From assembly GCF_002105155.1 (NCBI RefSeq), contig NW_019028994.1:186001-250000 (forward strand): a stretch of DNA of 64,000 bases, read 5' to 3'. A program made the position numbers and the translations under genes. This document shows positions 48,450-60,226 of the stretch, in pieces (positions within the stretch are counted from its first letter, which is position 1; every line of letters starts with the position of its first letter). The DNA is from Lobosporangium transversale. Lineage: Eukaryota > Mortierellomycota > Mortierellomycetes > Mortierellales > Mortierellaceae. The notes under the pieces were generated by a model. That model made no database searches, was not told the origin of the DNA, and worked only from the letters and a program-made list of their open reading frames with translations.

Positions 48450-49336
48450 GACTCTAGTATTCATTTGGAGATCAACTCCAGCCGGACTAGTAAACCAGGA
48501 AGTAATAATGGTCCTCGACTTTTTTAAGGCGCATCTTTGATAATCTAGCTTAGGTACTCTCTAATATTATCAAAAATAAAAATGGCCATCTTACTCTTCT
48601 TTTTTCTTTTTTAATAATCACCCCCCTGTTTCCCGTGGTCTTCTCTTCTTTATAATTTGACAAGTGTGACAGATAAGCAACTGAAGCAACGAAAGCCTCA
48701 AAAAGCAATACCTTTGACGTTTACTCAATCCTCCATACAAAATCACTTTAGAACCTTAATTACAGAATGTCAAATTCACTTTCTGATCCTGATGAGCTAT
48801 TTTTTTTTTCAGCCCTAAAAAAATTGTTGCTCTGGTAATCTTGGAAAATAATTTGAGTTAGACGAATAACAATGGTTCAGTTTCATTTTGGCTTTTGGTT
48901 TACATTTTCTATCGTATTCATTTATCAGAGAATGAACAAAATGGAACTCCCAGAATCATTATTTGAGAGCACAGAGCATTTTTTTATTTTTTGGAGCATG
49001 ATGATAGAGAGGTTCAACTATGGACATTAACGCCCAGCGCTCCGTATCAACCGCCCTTCTCTCATTTCCTTTAATTGTATGCATCGTAGTTTATTGAAAA
49101 GAACATGTCGGATTGAAGATTAAGGCTTGCTGGTAATTAGGTGGTGACATCTAATGATGAAGGGTATGGTTTGTTGGTTATAATTTAAACGGTGGGGAAG
49201 CGATGATAGACTTTGAAATGCTTTAGGACAGTTTCTGTTGAAATATATGAACCAACAGGGCTCTCTACCCTTCAAAAGTCCTAGTTCATCATGCATTACC
49301 ATCCCCTTTTTCCCGCACATGCGATAGCGATGATGC
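48450..49336. other. Spacer between transposon and LysM gene B
   Basis: AT-rich DNA without recognisable genes; the 3' UTR of LysM gene B must lie at its right end. Confidence 0.5.
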
Positions 49337-50006
49337 TTAAAGCATGTAAACAGCCGAGAGCAAGACACCAGCAGCTGCCAGAATCATAGAGCCCTTGGAG
49401 CTAGCAGCACTGCTTGGCGCGCCGGCGGTGGTGGTAGCAGATGCAGGTGGGGTTGTCACAGTCCTGGGAGCACCGGTGGTGGTGGTAGTGACGACGGGAG
49501 CCCCGGTTGGTTGGACAGGGAGGCCTGTGGTAGAGACGCCACCAGTGGGAACACCAGTGGGAACACCAGTGGGAACACTTGTAGGAGCAGTAGGAACACC
49601 AGTTGCAGGGCTGGTGGCTACTGGAATTTCAGGAGATGGAGTAAGTTGCAAACAGCAGTCGCCCTTAGTGACAGAGACACAGATGGGATGGTTTACATCG
49701 AGGTTTTCGCAATCATCCCTAAGCTTCTCATTCCATTTAAGGAGATCGTCGAAGGTGACACCATGGCGTTTAGCGAATTCAATGCAACCATCTTTGTCGT
49801 TTTCTATCAAAGGTGGATTATAAAAATGTTGTAAGAATCTCTTAACTATATTCATACTCATCATTGTAGCTCTGCTGAGAAGTATAAGTAGAAAACATAC
49901 CTGTGACGATAACAGATTTGGTGCACTCCTTGATTGGCTTGGGAACGACAGCCATGGCCTGGGAGGCAGCAAGGGCAAGCACAACGGCAGAGAAAGTGAA
50001 CTTCAT
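49337..50006 (-). CDS. LysM-domain protein with GPI-type C-terminus, copy B
   Basis: Exons 50006-49901 and 49803-49337 join to 190 aa. Signal peptide M-K-F-T-F-S-A-V-V-L-A-L-A-A-S-Q-A-M-A, then C-T-K-S-V-I-V and the LysM core C-I-E-F-A-K-R-H-G-V-T-F-D-D-L-L-K-W-N-E-K-L with D-D-C-E-N-L-D and P-I-C-V-S-V. A Thr/Pro/Val/Gly stalk and a GPI-type hydrophobic tail ending L-L-S-A-V-Y-M-L follow. It is a paralog of copy A: the same 106-nt first exon and nearly identical LysM core, but a diverged stalk. Such proteins could bind own-wall chitin or mask fragments from other organisms; not tested here. Confidence 0.85.
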
Positions 50007-51074
50007 GATGTTAGATGGAACGTAAAGGAGTAAGTTTGAAAGGGAGCGAGGGATAGAGGTGTTGTTGTTGCTGAGGGTCTTGAAGGAAGGGGAGGGTGAG
50101 ATCTGAAGTAAAAAAAAAAAAAAAAAATTGATGTGCCACTCCATTTTATATGACTTGCAAATCCGCGCCTCGGGGCTGTTGAAAAGTGTAAAATGTTTAT
50201 TCCTTCATCGTTCGTCATCTGGTTGTTTTGGTTGGTTATTGACAGTTACCGAGAAATCAACCATATCTTTACAGCATGGTGACCGCAGAGCCCTACTGTT
50301 TAAGATTACAGAGGACAATCTTTTTTGCATGAACACAAGCTAACTACAATCATATATATATATATATATATCCCTTGGTCCCTCTTTAGCTCAACATTCT
50401 GTGATTTTGCTTAGTGCATTTCATGTGCTCATGCCTAGAATCTGTAAACTTACCGAAATTTAACAAATTGCTCTCCTCAACTTCATTTTGTCTGACAGCC
50501 CTGAACAGACTCTCCATTTGGGTGGTTACACTGCATTTTTGAAATGAACTTGACTAATATCTAAAAATACATCTATGATTAGCAAAGGGCCAATCAGTCC
50601 AAGGAATGTGTGATAGGATTCAAGAAAGCTGGGAAAAGACAGAAAATAGATTTCCGTTCTTCACAGTTATTCTTAAGTTCATATCTGGACAAAGATAGGT
50701 CTATTAAACATGCTTTTTCTTCTTTTTTCCAGAAACTTCCCCTTGTTCTGTTGAGCCTTTCAGCAAGATTTCTTCCACGAGAGCCTCACATGTTCTCCAC
50801 CAATGCTTCATTTTTGAGCACTAAAAGCAGCGTCGCATGGTTATCCGAAAGTCCATTCTCATTTCTGTGCTACAACGCTGGACAAGAAGAGCGCAACAGG
50901 GACTCTAATGTTCTCATTCGTCTCACAAGGCTAACAAGGATTACTTTAAGTTTTTTTTTTTTTTTTTTTTTTTTTTTCATTTATTACGAGATTTTATATT
51001 CTATTAAATGGATTATGTGTTGTACAATTATGAATGAAATGATCCGCATTGAAACAGAAAAAAAGGAGAGAAGC
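50007..51074. other. Spacer between LysM gene B and LUD gene
   Basis: Includes an A run (about 50110-50127), an (AT)n run (about 50352-50371) and a T run (about 50951-50977). A + frame at 50610-51383 overlaps the LUD gene antisense and shows no recognisable domain. Confidence 0.5.
50141..50150 (-). promoter_or_regulatory. TATA box of LysM gene B
   Basis: TATAAAATGG on the minus strand about 140 bases upstream of the start codon, preceded (in sense) by unique DNA and followed by a poly-U tract. Confidence 0.45.
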
Positions 51075-52044
51075 TTAGAATCCAAGAGTGTCGTTCACAA
51101 GAACAACCTGAATACGATTGGGGTTAAAGGGGTTAGCCTTGCGGATTACTTCATAGTTGACAATGGCAGAAGCAGGAACACCGTAAGCATCCCGGGCACG
51201 TGCACTCTCCGCAGCAAGCGCAAATTCATTAGTACGCTTCCAAGCCTCATCCTCATCTTTGACAATCTTGTTGGTTCCAACAACAACAATCACGTTGGCG
51301 GCTCCAAAGGCAACGCCACCGACTTTGGAGCCAGAAAGGTCAGCATGAGCCAATTTGCCATCCTCAGTAACGGCGCTCATTGAAGTCAAATAGTAATCGA
51401 CAGTTGTACCGATGGTACGGCGAAGCTCAGCCTGCTTGGCCATGTCTTTCTCGGCAAGAATCTGGGCATGAACATTGCTCCATCCACTGTAGTATTAAAT
51501 AACATATTAGAAAATGTATTAGCATGACATACGTCGACGTTAAAGGATGACCAAGGATTTGAATTTGCAACTACAAAACAAAAGCTTACGTTTCGCCTTT
51601 AAGGTAGGTAATGAATCCAATCTCCTCAAGAGTAGTTGAATGAGCATTGTTGACGCTGGCCCCAGCGGGGATCAGGCCTTTGAGAGTCTCGAATGCTTCT
51701 CCACAGCTGTTGACGAGGTGGACTTTGAAGCCATTAGCCTCAAGGGCAGCTTTAGCAGCATCCACGCACTCAGCGTTAGCAGGTTTAGTGTAGTGATGAT
51801 CAGCGAGAGCAGCTAACTGAGCGTCAGACTTTACAAGCGCTGCAAAAGTGTGGTTGACATGAGTGTTCTCAGGATGAGATAGAGCGCGCGGGGTCTGAGC
51901 AGTAGTAGAAGCAACGACGGTAGCAATTGGGGCAGTGACGGCAGTCGTGACAGCAGCTGAAGTTGGAGCGATAGCTTTCTTTGTAGAACTCTTTTTTGTG
52001 TCTGGCTTGAAAGCGTTCTTGATCTTTTTGATAAGGGAAGGCAT
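51075..52044 (-). CDS. LUD-domain (LutC/YkgG-like) protein
   Basis: Exons 52044-51590 and 51486-51075 join to 288 aa. A basic, Ala/Thr-rich N-terminus of about 55 residues (M-P-S-L-I-K-K-I-K-N-A-F-K) is followed by a LUD domain: A-A-L-E-A-N-G-F-K-V-H, L-I-P-A-G-A-S-V-N-N-A-H-S-T-T-L-E-E-I-G, S-A-V-T-E-D-G-K-L, G-G-V-A-F-G-A-A-N-V-I-V-V-V-G-T-N-K-I-V. These are hallmark positions of LutC/YkgG-type proteins, linked in bacteria to lactate utilisation. Eukaryotic members have no firmly known role. The N-terminal extension is unusual and could be disordered or a targeting region. Confidence 0.85.
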
Positions 52045-53426
52045 GATAGAGATTGTACGAGTTGTGCTAATGAAAGGATAGTAATAGGCTATAGTAACAA
52101 TGACAGTTGATGTTGCAGTCGAGTAGATTGAATGAAATGTATCCGAAGTTGGTAATTTTCGTTTGGCTGTTGAGGGATCGCGGCAACTTTTATAGTTTTT
52201 GCTTTTTGCATTGACTTAAAGTTCGCATGGATTTCTCATCTTCGATTTGAAATCAATAATACAACTGGATGTGGCTTGAAACCCTGATTTTCAATCCTAC
52301 AAGCTGAGACTGAATAGCTTATGCTTAATTGTCAAACTGTTGCTGGACTATTTATATAATATCGTTGGATTATTTTATTTCAATTCATTCGGACCTGACT
52401 TACTTAATTTACAGCCTGATCGGCCCCGATCTACAACATTACACCTTAATTTAAGTTGAAAAGTGGCTTAATTCGCTTGTATTCTATTTATTAATCCAGT
52501 AGATGAACCATATCAAACGCATGCAACCTCACAGGCAACCTACCTGAGACGTGGACACTTTATTGGATCAAAGCATTAGACATGTACCCAGCACTGTCCT
52601 ATATTGATTCAAAATGGACTTCGAAGGTAGATATTGGTGGTCTCTATGCTTTGAAAATCAAAGAGCATCTGCAAAATATGCTGGTTCGAGAAAGTTATAT
52701 TTGGGTGGTCATCATTAATAATCACCAACAAGGTTCCAAGAGTTTATTCTGAAGACTTTTAATCCAAACCCTCAGCTGTGCCAAACAGTCAAACAGCCAC
52801 TGAAACGTTGAAAACATATAAAAACAATAACTTGCTAACTACTATCCAAGAATAATGAATATTGCTTCGTCCCAAAGAGAACCCCAAGTGAATTGGACTC
52901 AATTGGAGAAAACAAGGGTATGTGATGTTGCATTGCCATATTACACATCGATGCTTGTACAGTGTTGGTGCTATTTCGGAATGGATTTATTTTTTTTTTA
53001 TTTTTATTTTTTACTGAAGGAAGATAAAGACATTACGACATTACATTGCGCAAATACTCCTCGTCAAGGATAGCCTTGCTTCTTTGCGACTTATGGCCCT
53101 CACTTCTGCTCTACTGAGACCAGACTCCTTCACATCATTTACTTCTCTCTCACTGTCGTTCCCATTCCACTCAAGGAATTCATCAAAATTTTTGATCCAG
53201 GTCACAAACAGCCACGATGATTTGTAAGCACAGGCATCATTAGCATGCTTATACAACCTTGTTTACTTTATTTGAATTATTATTCACACTACCATGAATG
53301 GTACACCTCCCAATACCTTCTCGCGTAGAACTCGAAGTCGCGTACTGTACATGTACAGGGGTCTTCGCTAAATATGGTAAATATATTTGCAGAATGGTGT
53401 AATTTGGATAATCAAAAGACACTATT
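52045..53426. other. Spacer between LUD gene and MINPP-like copy 2
   Basis: The LUD promoter is at the left end. Small frames at 52855-53073 (+) and 53041-53256 (-) match nothing recognised. A perfect 14-base palindrome, CTGTACATGTACAG, lies near 53345-53358. Confidence 0.5.
52187..52194 (-). promoter_or_regulatory. TATA box of the LUD gene
   Basis: TATAAAAG on the minus strand, about 145 bases upstream of the start codon. Confidence 0.45.
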
Positions 53427-55775
53427 TTATTCAGTTACAGGTTCCACTGATGGGCAAAACGGAACATCCAAAGTATCCTTGCTCAAGATATCTGAAGAGT
53501 TTAGACTAGTGCAGCAGCCCTCAAAATCACATCCCGAGCCGGCCTGCTGAAGGATTTTCTTGAATGTCGACCACTCGCAAAAGTATCCTGATCCACAACC
53601 AGGAATGATCATAGGCTCTTCATTTACAAGTAATCGAATCAAACCTCTCGGAGTCTCTGCCTCTGTCATGAAATGAGCCTGAACTGAGTCTTTGTCATAA
53701 ACAAGGCGTCGCTTTCTGCGCACCTCTCCGTCATTAGGTCGAAACACCTCAAACGCCATGTTGGAAGCAAACTGCGAGAGCTTACTTGACCTGAATTCCC
53801 TCTTTGCATATTCTTCTGGGGTCATGTCTCCTCGCAAAGGGATCTTCTTTTGATCGTACAAGCCCTAGTGCCAAAAGTAAGCGTTAGCATCTTGACTTGA
53901 AATGAATTGTAGTAAAAGGAATAAAAAGAAGCGCCATTAGTAGACTCAGCCAATAAAAAGAAAAGCAACATACCAGGAAGCTAGAAAAGAAAAAAATGGT
54001 TTCCGAATGACCAAACTTGAAGACCCCTCGAAATAGACCCAACCTTTCATCATCATTATCGCCCCCTTGCTTGCCACTGTAAGGATGGCCCGCTTCCTGA
54101 CCTAGAGCTGCCTCAATCGAATTGAAAAGTGTCGTCCCGAGGATGCAGCCTAGATGTCTATTGAACGGTATGCCTGGACCAAAGGTATAGTAATCTTCTA
54201 AATCTTTGACAATCTCCATATTCAGGAAGCTTAATTTGGGACCATAGGCTTTGCTAGCTGATGACTCAACATTGACAGCCTTCCTCAAGAGTTGACACCA
54301 GGTTTGGTCGTTGTTATAAGACGCTACTTCGAACGCGCACATGTCATAGATTGTCATCACATCTTTTGTCGTGACGTTACTTTGCTTAGACCCGTTCCGT
54401 GAAGTTAATAATGTCGACATCTGTTCTGCAAGTTTTGGTAAAAATTTTGCTTGAAAGGTCTGTACCTCGCGCAAGACACTTGGCCCATATCTGACACTCT
54501 TGAGCCATCTAGGGCATGCATACTTGACAGCAAGCTCCCTATCGAGGCCCTAAAGACGACAAGCATATTCGATAGTTATACAACTTATTCATTATATGTA
54601 TATCGGTCACTGGACAAGGATGCAAGACTGAGGATTCGGTGTCTGGACCTACGATTGGAGTGGTAAACATGTCGATAGGTTGAGTCGGAGGGTAGTCCTC
54701 CACTCCTGGGTCGTTCACCAGACGTCCCTCAAGAAGGCCGACAGAAAAGGCATATGCTGATTGGCTGCATCGCGACTTGGCGGAACTCTGGAATTGAAAT
54801 GTTTTGGCATCGTAGGGATATCGGTCAAGGAATTCCTTGTACCTGACTGCGAAACGCCGCCCGATCCGATACAAGTCTGAATCACCTTTTGGCGATAAAA
54901 GGTTCCCTTTGGCGACAGGATACAGTGTCTCGCTTGGCTTCGATAGTTATACCGCGAATAAGAATAAATTAGGTACTTTCATAAAATAACCAAGGAGGTT
55001 TGTACAGGCTTTAGTTAGAAGCAGTCATGCTACTTACCCAGTTCCGTAGCCACTCAAAGCCAGGAACATCAAGCAATCTTAGTCTTTCGGTCATTTTTTG
55101 GAATGAAATTGCATTGGATGAGCTTGGGTACCTCGTTCCTAGCGATCAAAGTGATTGTTAAGATGTACACATGATCTTTTTTAAAATATTTCGACTGAAT
55201 TGGAAAGATGCCTCGCCTCATGAACCGTACCATGTCGACATATCTAGATAAAGGTGACACGGTGGAAACTGTCAATCATTGATCTCAGGGTTAAAGTTGA
55301 AAGGGCAATCTATTGTATGAGCAAAAGAAAAAATGAGTAGCCATACCAAATGTAACTGGGTGAGTTCATAACCTTCAGGAGTATCATTCAACGGTCCTAT
55401 TGGTCGATCTTCATGTGGGTATGGCGATTTTGTGCCCAAATGTCGGCGAAGCCAATTTAAGGAAAGTGATGAATCATCTCCGTAGTTGATATGAGGATGA
55501 CCGTCTACACTTTTCTGCATCACCGTCTCAAACTCTGTGGACTTCGGACCTGTTAGAGGAATGGTCCAGCGGTTTGTAGATTTGGACGCCGAGAATGTAG
55601 ACATATTGCTGGGATCTTCAAGATGATGGAGCTCTCCTATCCTTTTAGAAGATCTCCATTCATGTGATCGTGAAGCCAAACTTGACACCGACAAAAGCTC
55701 AAAGACAAAAAATGAGGACAGAGTAAGGAGAGTAAAGCATGTGCATAGAGGCCGCAGGAAACTTTGTGCCACCAT
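53427..55775 (-). CDS. Histidine acid phosphatase, MINPP1-like, copy 2
   Basis: Exons 55775-55347, 55242-55230, 55138-55038, 54937-54653, 54549-53974 and 53864-53427 join in phase to 613 aa. Exon number and phases equal those of copy 1 at 41945, including the 13-nt exon and the 101-nt third exon. A hydrophobic N-terminus (C-F-T-L-L-T-L-S-S-F-F-V-F-E-L-L) acts as signal or anchor, then about 70 extra residues. Motifs I-C-R-H|G-T-R-Y-P (Arg146, His147), Q-S-A-Y-A-F, G-H-S-E-T and conserved C-terminal Cys are kept, so catalysis should be intact. Protein similarity to copy 1 is only moderate, much lower than for the neighbouring duplicated genes. Expected role: inositol polyphosphate dephosphorylation in the secretory pathway or outside. 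Confidence 0.86.
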
Positions 55776-55809
55776 TTTCGTTCGGGACTATGGCTAGCAA
55801 GATGTGCGC

Positions 55810-55842
<33 letters not shown>

Positions 55843-57742
55843 GAATCAGGAATAAAAGAAGGAAGAAAGGAAGGAAGGAAGGAGAGAATGAGGGAATGAG
55901 GGAATAAGGGAATGGAGAATGAAGGAATGAAAAAAAAAAAAAAAAAAAAAAAAAAAATTAACAAGTGAGCGAAATATTAAACGGACAAAGGTCAGGGTTT
56001 GCAAGCATAAACCGTTGCGGTATTGCGGCTGCTTTTGCATGAACAAACTGTCTTTGTGTTTAGACCACCTTTTGTCTGTCAAAGACATGTTCCCTGATAC
56101 TGCTCTGCCAGACGAGGAATATCAGGGGATGTTGCCTAATAAGCAACACACCAATGGAAATTAAGGACATCCCAATGCTCAATGCGAAACAAAGTATGAT
56201 TGACAACGTGGATAGATAGCATCCCTTTTGTATTTGTTTAGAGAAGCAGGAAAAAGTTTGCAAATCAGACAATATAATCAGAATGAAATGAAGCTTTTCT
56301 ATCTAGTTTAAACGCGCTCTCGATCAAAGCTCCAGTATACCCTCAGGAATAGCAAGAGGACTTTTACATCAAGTCGGACACGCGATTTACGACAAAAAAA
56401 TATCTAAACAAATCACCCAAGAATATAGTCGTATTTTGTTCCGAGCACCCAGCCGCATGGAAGGTTATTAAACACAATCATCTCGTAAATGTAGCTCATA
56501 ATGTCTATACCTCAGATGGCTCTCATCCTGGCGGTTATTCCACATCAGGTATAAAACTATCCAACAGAGGAGTTGAAGGCGCAAATGGCGTACCATAAAC
56601 TGCTGGCTTTTCAGTTGAAGAGATGTCAACTCAATTCAGAGACATATAAGGAGTCTGGGGCAACGTATGGCCGAAAATGTCAAAGCCAAGCTGAATTATG
56701 TTTTCCTCAGGAATGGTGCTCTCCTGCAAGTTTCGTGATTGTTTTCGCTCCATCATATCTATCATTGAGGAGACAATCGAAACGAATGATAGCCTAACTG
56801 AAATAGCTCCATTACTAAACGAATGTGTCGATTACATTTCTAAGGATACGGACCCATCAAATGGAAGCATAGATTGAACTTCCTGTCGCTATTGGAGGCG
56901 TAAACAAAGCTATTCAAGGAATGAAAATGACGTTACTTATGGCTTCATCAGGGACGGGTCGTTGTTGTGCCTAGTTGTTTGGGTGAGGGCTGACTCTTGC
57001 GATAGGGACACAGCTGGTCATCGTTATTATTGTAGTTCATTAACTCCATATTATATCCTTGAATGCCACTGTAACATTAGTTCTGAAGTGAAGTTTTTGG
57101 TGAATATAAAAGGAAATTAAGATATGATGGAGATGCAGCAAGTGAACTGCAAGGAGAGAGGGCAAAAATCCGTGCCTATTGTTTTGAAAACATCGAAGGG
57201 ATGCCTCAGATTAGATGAACCAAGAGAAAACCACTGGCGTTCACAAGGAGTAGAACATGCAAAAAGGTCGTCTGAGAAGTGCCGATGATTGTTAGAAGAA
57301 AAAAAAAAAAACAATTTTCTTTCTAGTGGGGTATGCTTCTTTCAGCTTTTCTCTCTTTCCTTAACATTTCACTCTTCTTTACTCTCTTTCACCTGCATCA
57401 AACTCTTTTCAGTATTCTGCTTTAAAAAATTCGTCCACCATTCAACCATTCAAAAGTAAACACCGTCAGATCAGCAGTAAGTCCTTGTTTAAATACACAT
57501 CCTCGTAAGTTCTCCTTGACAGCAGAAGTAGCCAACGAGTATAAGGTATTTTTTATTTTCCTCTCACTCATCAACATGTAATTCCTTGCGACTCTTAGTT
57601 ACACATCAGTTAGACATTTAATCAAAAGTAGCACAACCAAGAGACCTACATTAGTAGTTTCATCCCCGTAAGTAGACGTAGCGACATAAAGTATCAAGAA
57701 GTCGTATTGAAGAATGTAGCGAAAATATGAGCATACAGCTAA
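55776..57742. other. Spacer with A runs and no recognised gene
   Basis: Contains A runs (about 55810-55833, 55931-55957), a GGAA/GGGAATGA-type repeat (about 55860-55930) and frames at 56.06-56.8 kb that match nothing. At 57.4-57.7 kb several GTAAGT donor-like sites occur in what may be a spliced leader of the next ORF. Confidence 0.45.
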
Positions 57743-57865
57743 GACTCACCTACAGATAGTTGCAGCCACTGGGATCCAAGGAATAGGAAGGCGCTGCTGA
57801 TACATACAACATCGACAGGATTCAGTTGGACGTCCTTTCCATCTATTTCGTACATCACTGCGACG

Positions 57866-60226
57866 ATGGAGCCGCTCCAATTCGCAACATTTCGGCTGGA
57901 GAACGCCCAGGTTCCGCATCCTTCTCTGCAGAACATGCGGAATGGTCTTGCAGGGACTCTATCGAGGCTCCTTGACCGGAAGGTGCGCCGCTTCTTCAAT
58001 CGAGCCGCCACATCGCATTTCGATGGTCCTGCTGCTGTCCGAAAGACTAGGGCCCATAATACAAGAACCACGGCATCCACGCGTAACCAAAATGAAGCAT
58101 TAGAGGCTATAAATCAGATCGCAAGTCACGTAGCTATTTATTATGCTATGCGTGTCCCCAGAGCTCTTGTCAAAAACATCATTAGATACAACAAGCCAGC
58201 TATCGCAAAGTGGCGGTCAACAGTGTTTTTGGGTACAACCCTCAAGGCCCTATTTGCCACAGGTCTAAGGGATATGGGCTGGAATGTATGCGAATGCCAA
58301 GGCGAAACAGATCTATGTAGCTCCCACCAGTTAAGGGTCACCGCTGCCACGGCTGACTCTGACTTTCTTTCCCACTCTAGCGACATCACCCTTCGACCTG
58401 ACCTCGATGACAGGCTGTCCTTCCGTGAATATAAGTTCACGTCGATTTTAACTAAGCTCAACTTCTCTGGACCCATGTGTAGAGTGTTTGTCGCCGTGTC
58501 CAATGCTGACAACATGAGCTACGTAAGGGGCTGCGAGTTTGCATCGAGCATGAATGTCTTCAAGAATTTAGACCAAACCTCCCATATCACCCAGCAATAT
58601 TTCTTAACAAAATACAACAATCAGATTAAGGACGATGGGCGCTTCCCTGCAAGTATGATGCGGCTGCGTCCGAGCCACCTTAAATACTCGATGGATTTAT
58701 TCTTCCGTCATATGAAGCAGCAACAACGACAATCGCAATCGCAATCGCAAAATGGGGACTCTATTCAAGCCATTGTCGATGGGGTCTTCAAGAGCTTAGT
58801 ACATACAATAAACCCCTTTTTTTGGCAGAATAGGAATGTCAGGTGCCAGATAGCATCCCCTACCAACCTCTCTGCACCGTTACCTGCATCATCTCCACTA
58901 TTTATCACCTTATCTGGCTTTGCGGGCAAAGCATATTCACCCAAGCAAATGGCGTCGAACTACAGCTACAAAATCACCGCTTATAACAAACCCTTTAGCC
59001 TTGAACATGAAGCTGCTGTAAATGAGGCAGAGCAGCCAGCTAAACTCCTCAGCAAAAAGAAAAAGACACGCAAAGTCGGAATTAGATACAACTCTTCATT
59101 TAGAGAGGCACGCGCTGGTTCTTCAAGAACCACCAGGACTAGCAGGCCAAAATTGAACAAACTTACCACTGTCCTTGACTATGCACCTGCAGTGAAGTCC
59201 GTCACCATGAACTGTGAAATACTCTCTATACGTCTGAAGCGAAGCCATGAATCAGATTTAAGCGCAATGACTCTAATGAATGCTCCATTGATCCTTCAGC
59301 AATGCAAAGACCTGCATAGTACTATATTAAAAGCGACTCAAGAATTGATCCGTATCGCAACAGAGACGGCACGATGTGTTCAAACTATTTGCCTGTACAT
59401 CGCCCAATTTTTCAGAACTTTTCCAGATATGACTCCCGCGCACATCAGAAGAAGAGGACCATTTATATCAATTCATTATAACACCCTCTTCAAGATTCCA
59501 CCACAAAACACATACTCATGGCATGGTAATCTCCAGCAAGCACAGGATACGAATGCACAACAAGGAAGGCCTCGACAAAGTACACTGGCAGTTATCTTCT
59601 TTAGATGGACTGTCCAACACGACAAAACTACATTGACTCGAAAACCATCTAAAGCAGTCCTACGGTTGAAAAATACACTCAGAACATCTCTAGCTCATTT
59701 TTTCGAGCAAGCCGGGATCCGACTTGAGGATCAAATCCAGATGTACTACCTGAATGCCGCAGACTTAATGCAACAACTATGTCGATACAATCGAGCTTGG
59801 TATGTTGATCAAGAAAGATGCGCAGTTAATATAATCGATACCAAGAAGAGCACCTTGAACATCCACGACCAAGTGTCTTTGTTTTGGATCCTAAGCTCAA
59901 ACACCTTACAAGTGCGCTTTATACCAGGATCATCCTTTACTGATTCTTTCTTTATCATCAAACTTCAACCCATCGATGTTTTGTACACGCGACAAGGCAT
60001 CACTGATATTTTGAAGCCCTTCAAGAGTTATTTTGGTGAAACTGCCACGGACACCAGGAATTATATAAGTGACCATTCTGAAGAGTTGATGTATCACTTA
60101 TACTTCAACGATCAGCTCATGTATGATAAGCACACGTCGGCAATGACAAATGAACTAAGACTGCCTGCACTAAATGGATACTCATTCTTGCAGCTCGACC
60201 AAGGACTTAAAAACCAATGCAAGTGA
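57866..60226 (+). CDS. Unrecognised 786-aa ORF
   Basis: A single unbroken frame from ATG 57866 to a TGA at 60224-60226. The same frame is open without ATG from 57743, so a spliced 5' exon is possible; several GTAAGT sites lie at 57478-57674. No known domain is recognised. Visible features: a basic N-terminus (R-L-L-D-R-K-V-R-R-F-F-N-R), a Gln/Ser repeat (Q-Q-Q-R-Q-S-Q-S-Q-S-Q) near residue 290, a nuclear-localisation-like K-K-K-K-T-R-K-V near residue 400, and many His, Arg and Tyr residues. No signal peptide or membrane helix. It interrupts the duplicated block between RPS2 copy 2 and MINPP copy 2 and has no partner in the other arm. It could belong to a lineage-specific family or to an undescribed mobile element. 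Confidence 0.65.
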   Translation: MEPLQFATFRLENAQVPHPSLQNMRNGLAGTLSRLLDRKVRRFFNRAATSHFDGPAAVRKTRAHNTRTTASTRNQNEALEAINQIASHVAIYYAMRVPRALVKNIIRYNKPAIAKWRSTVFLGTTLKALFATGLRDMGWNVCECQGETDLCSSHQLRVTAATADSDFLSHSSDITLRPDLDDRLSFREYKFTSILTKLNFSGPMCRVFVAVSNADNMSYVRGCEFASSMNVFKNLDQTSHITQQYFLTKYNNQIKDDGRFPASMMRLRPSHLKYSMDLFFRHMKQQQRQSQSQSQNGDSIQAIVDGVFKSLVHTINPFFWQNRNVRCQIASPTNLSAPLPASSPLFITLSGFAGKAYSPKQMASNYSYKITAYNKPFSLEHEAAVNEAEQPAKLLSKKKKTRKVGIRYNSSFREARAGSSRTTRTSRPKLNKLTTVLDYAPAVKSVTMNCEILSIRLKRSHESDLSAMTLMNAPLILQQCKDLHSTILKATQELIRIATETARCVQTICLYIAQFFRTFPDMTPAHIRRRGPFISIHYNTLFKIPPQNTYSWHGNLQQAQDTNAQQGRPRQSTLAVIFFRWTVQHDKTTLTRKPSKAVLRLKNTLRTSLAHFFEQAGIRLEDQIQMYYLNAADLMQQLCRYNRAWYVDQERCAVNIIDTKKSTLNIHDQVSLFWILSSNTLQVRFIPGSSFTDSFFIIKLQPIDVLYTRQGITDILKPFKSYFGETATDTRNYISDHSEELMYHLYFNDQLMYDKHTSAMTNELRLPALNGYSFLQLDQGLKNQCK

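Noticed and set aside
50610-51383. 257-codon + frame ending over the LUD gene
   Set aside because: Its 3' third is antisense to the LUD exon and its middle is a poly-T run; no domain is visible.
56380-56800. Frames at 56.4-56.8 kb as a gene remnant
   Set aside because: Stops in each frame and no family resemblance; could be decayed coding DNA but unsupported.
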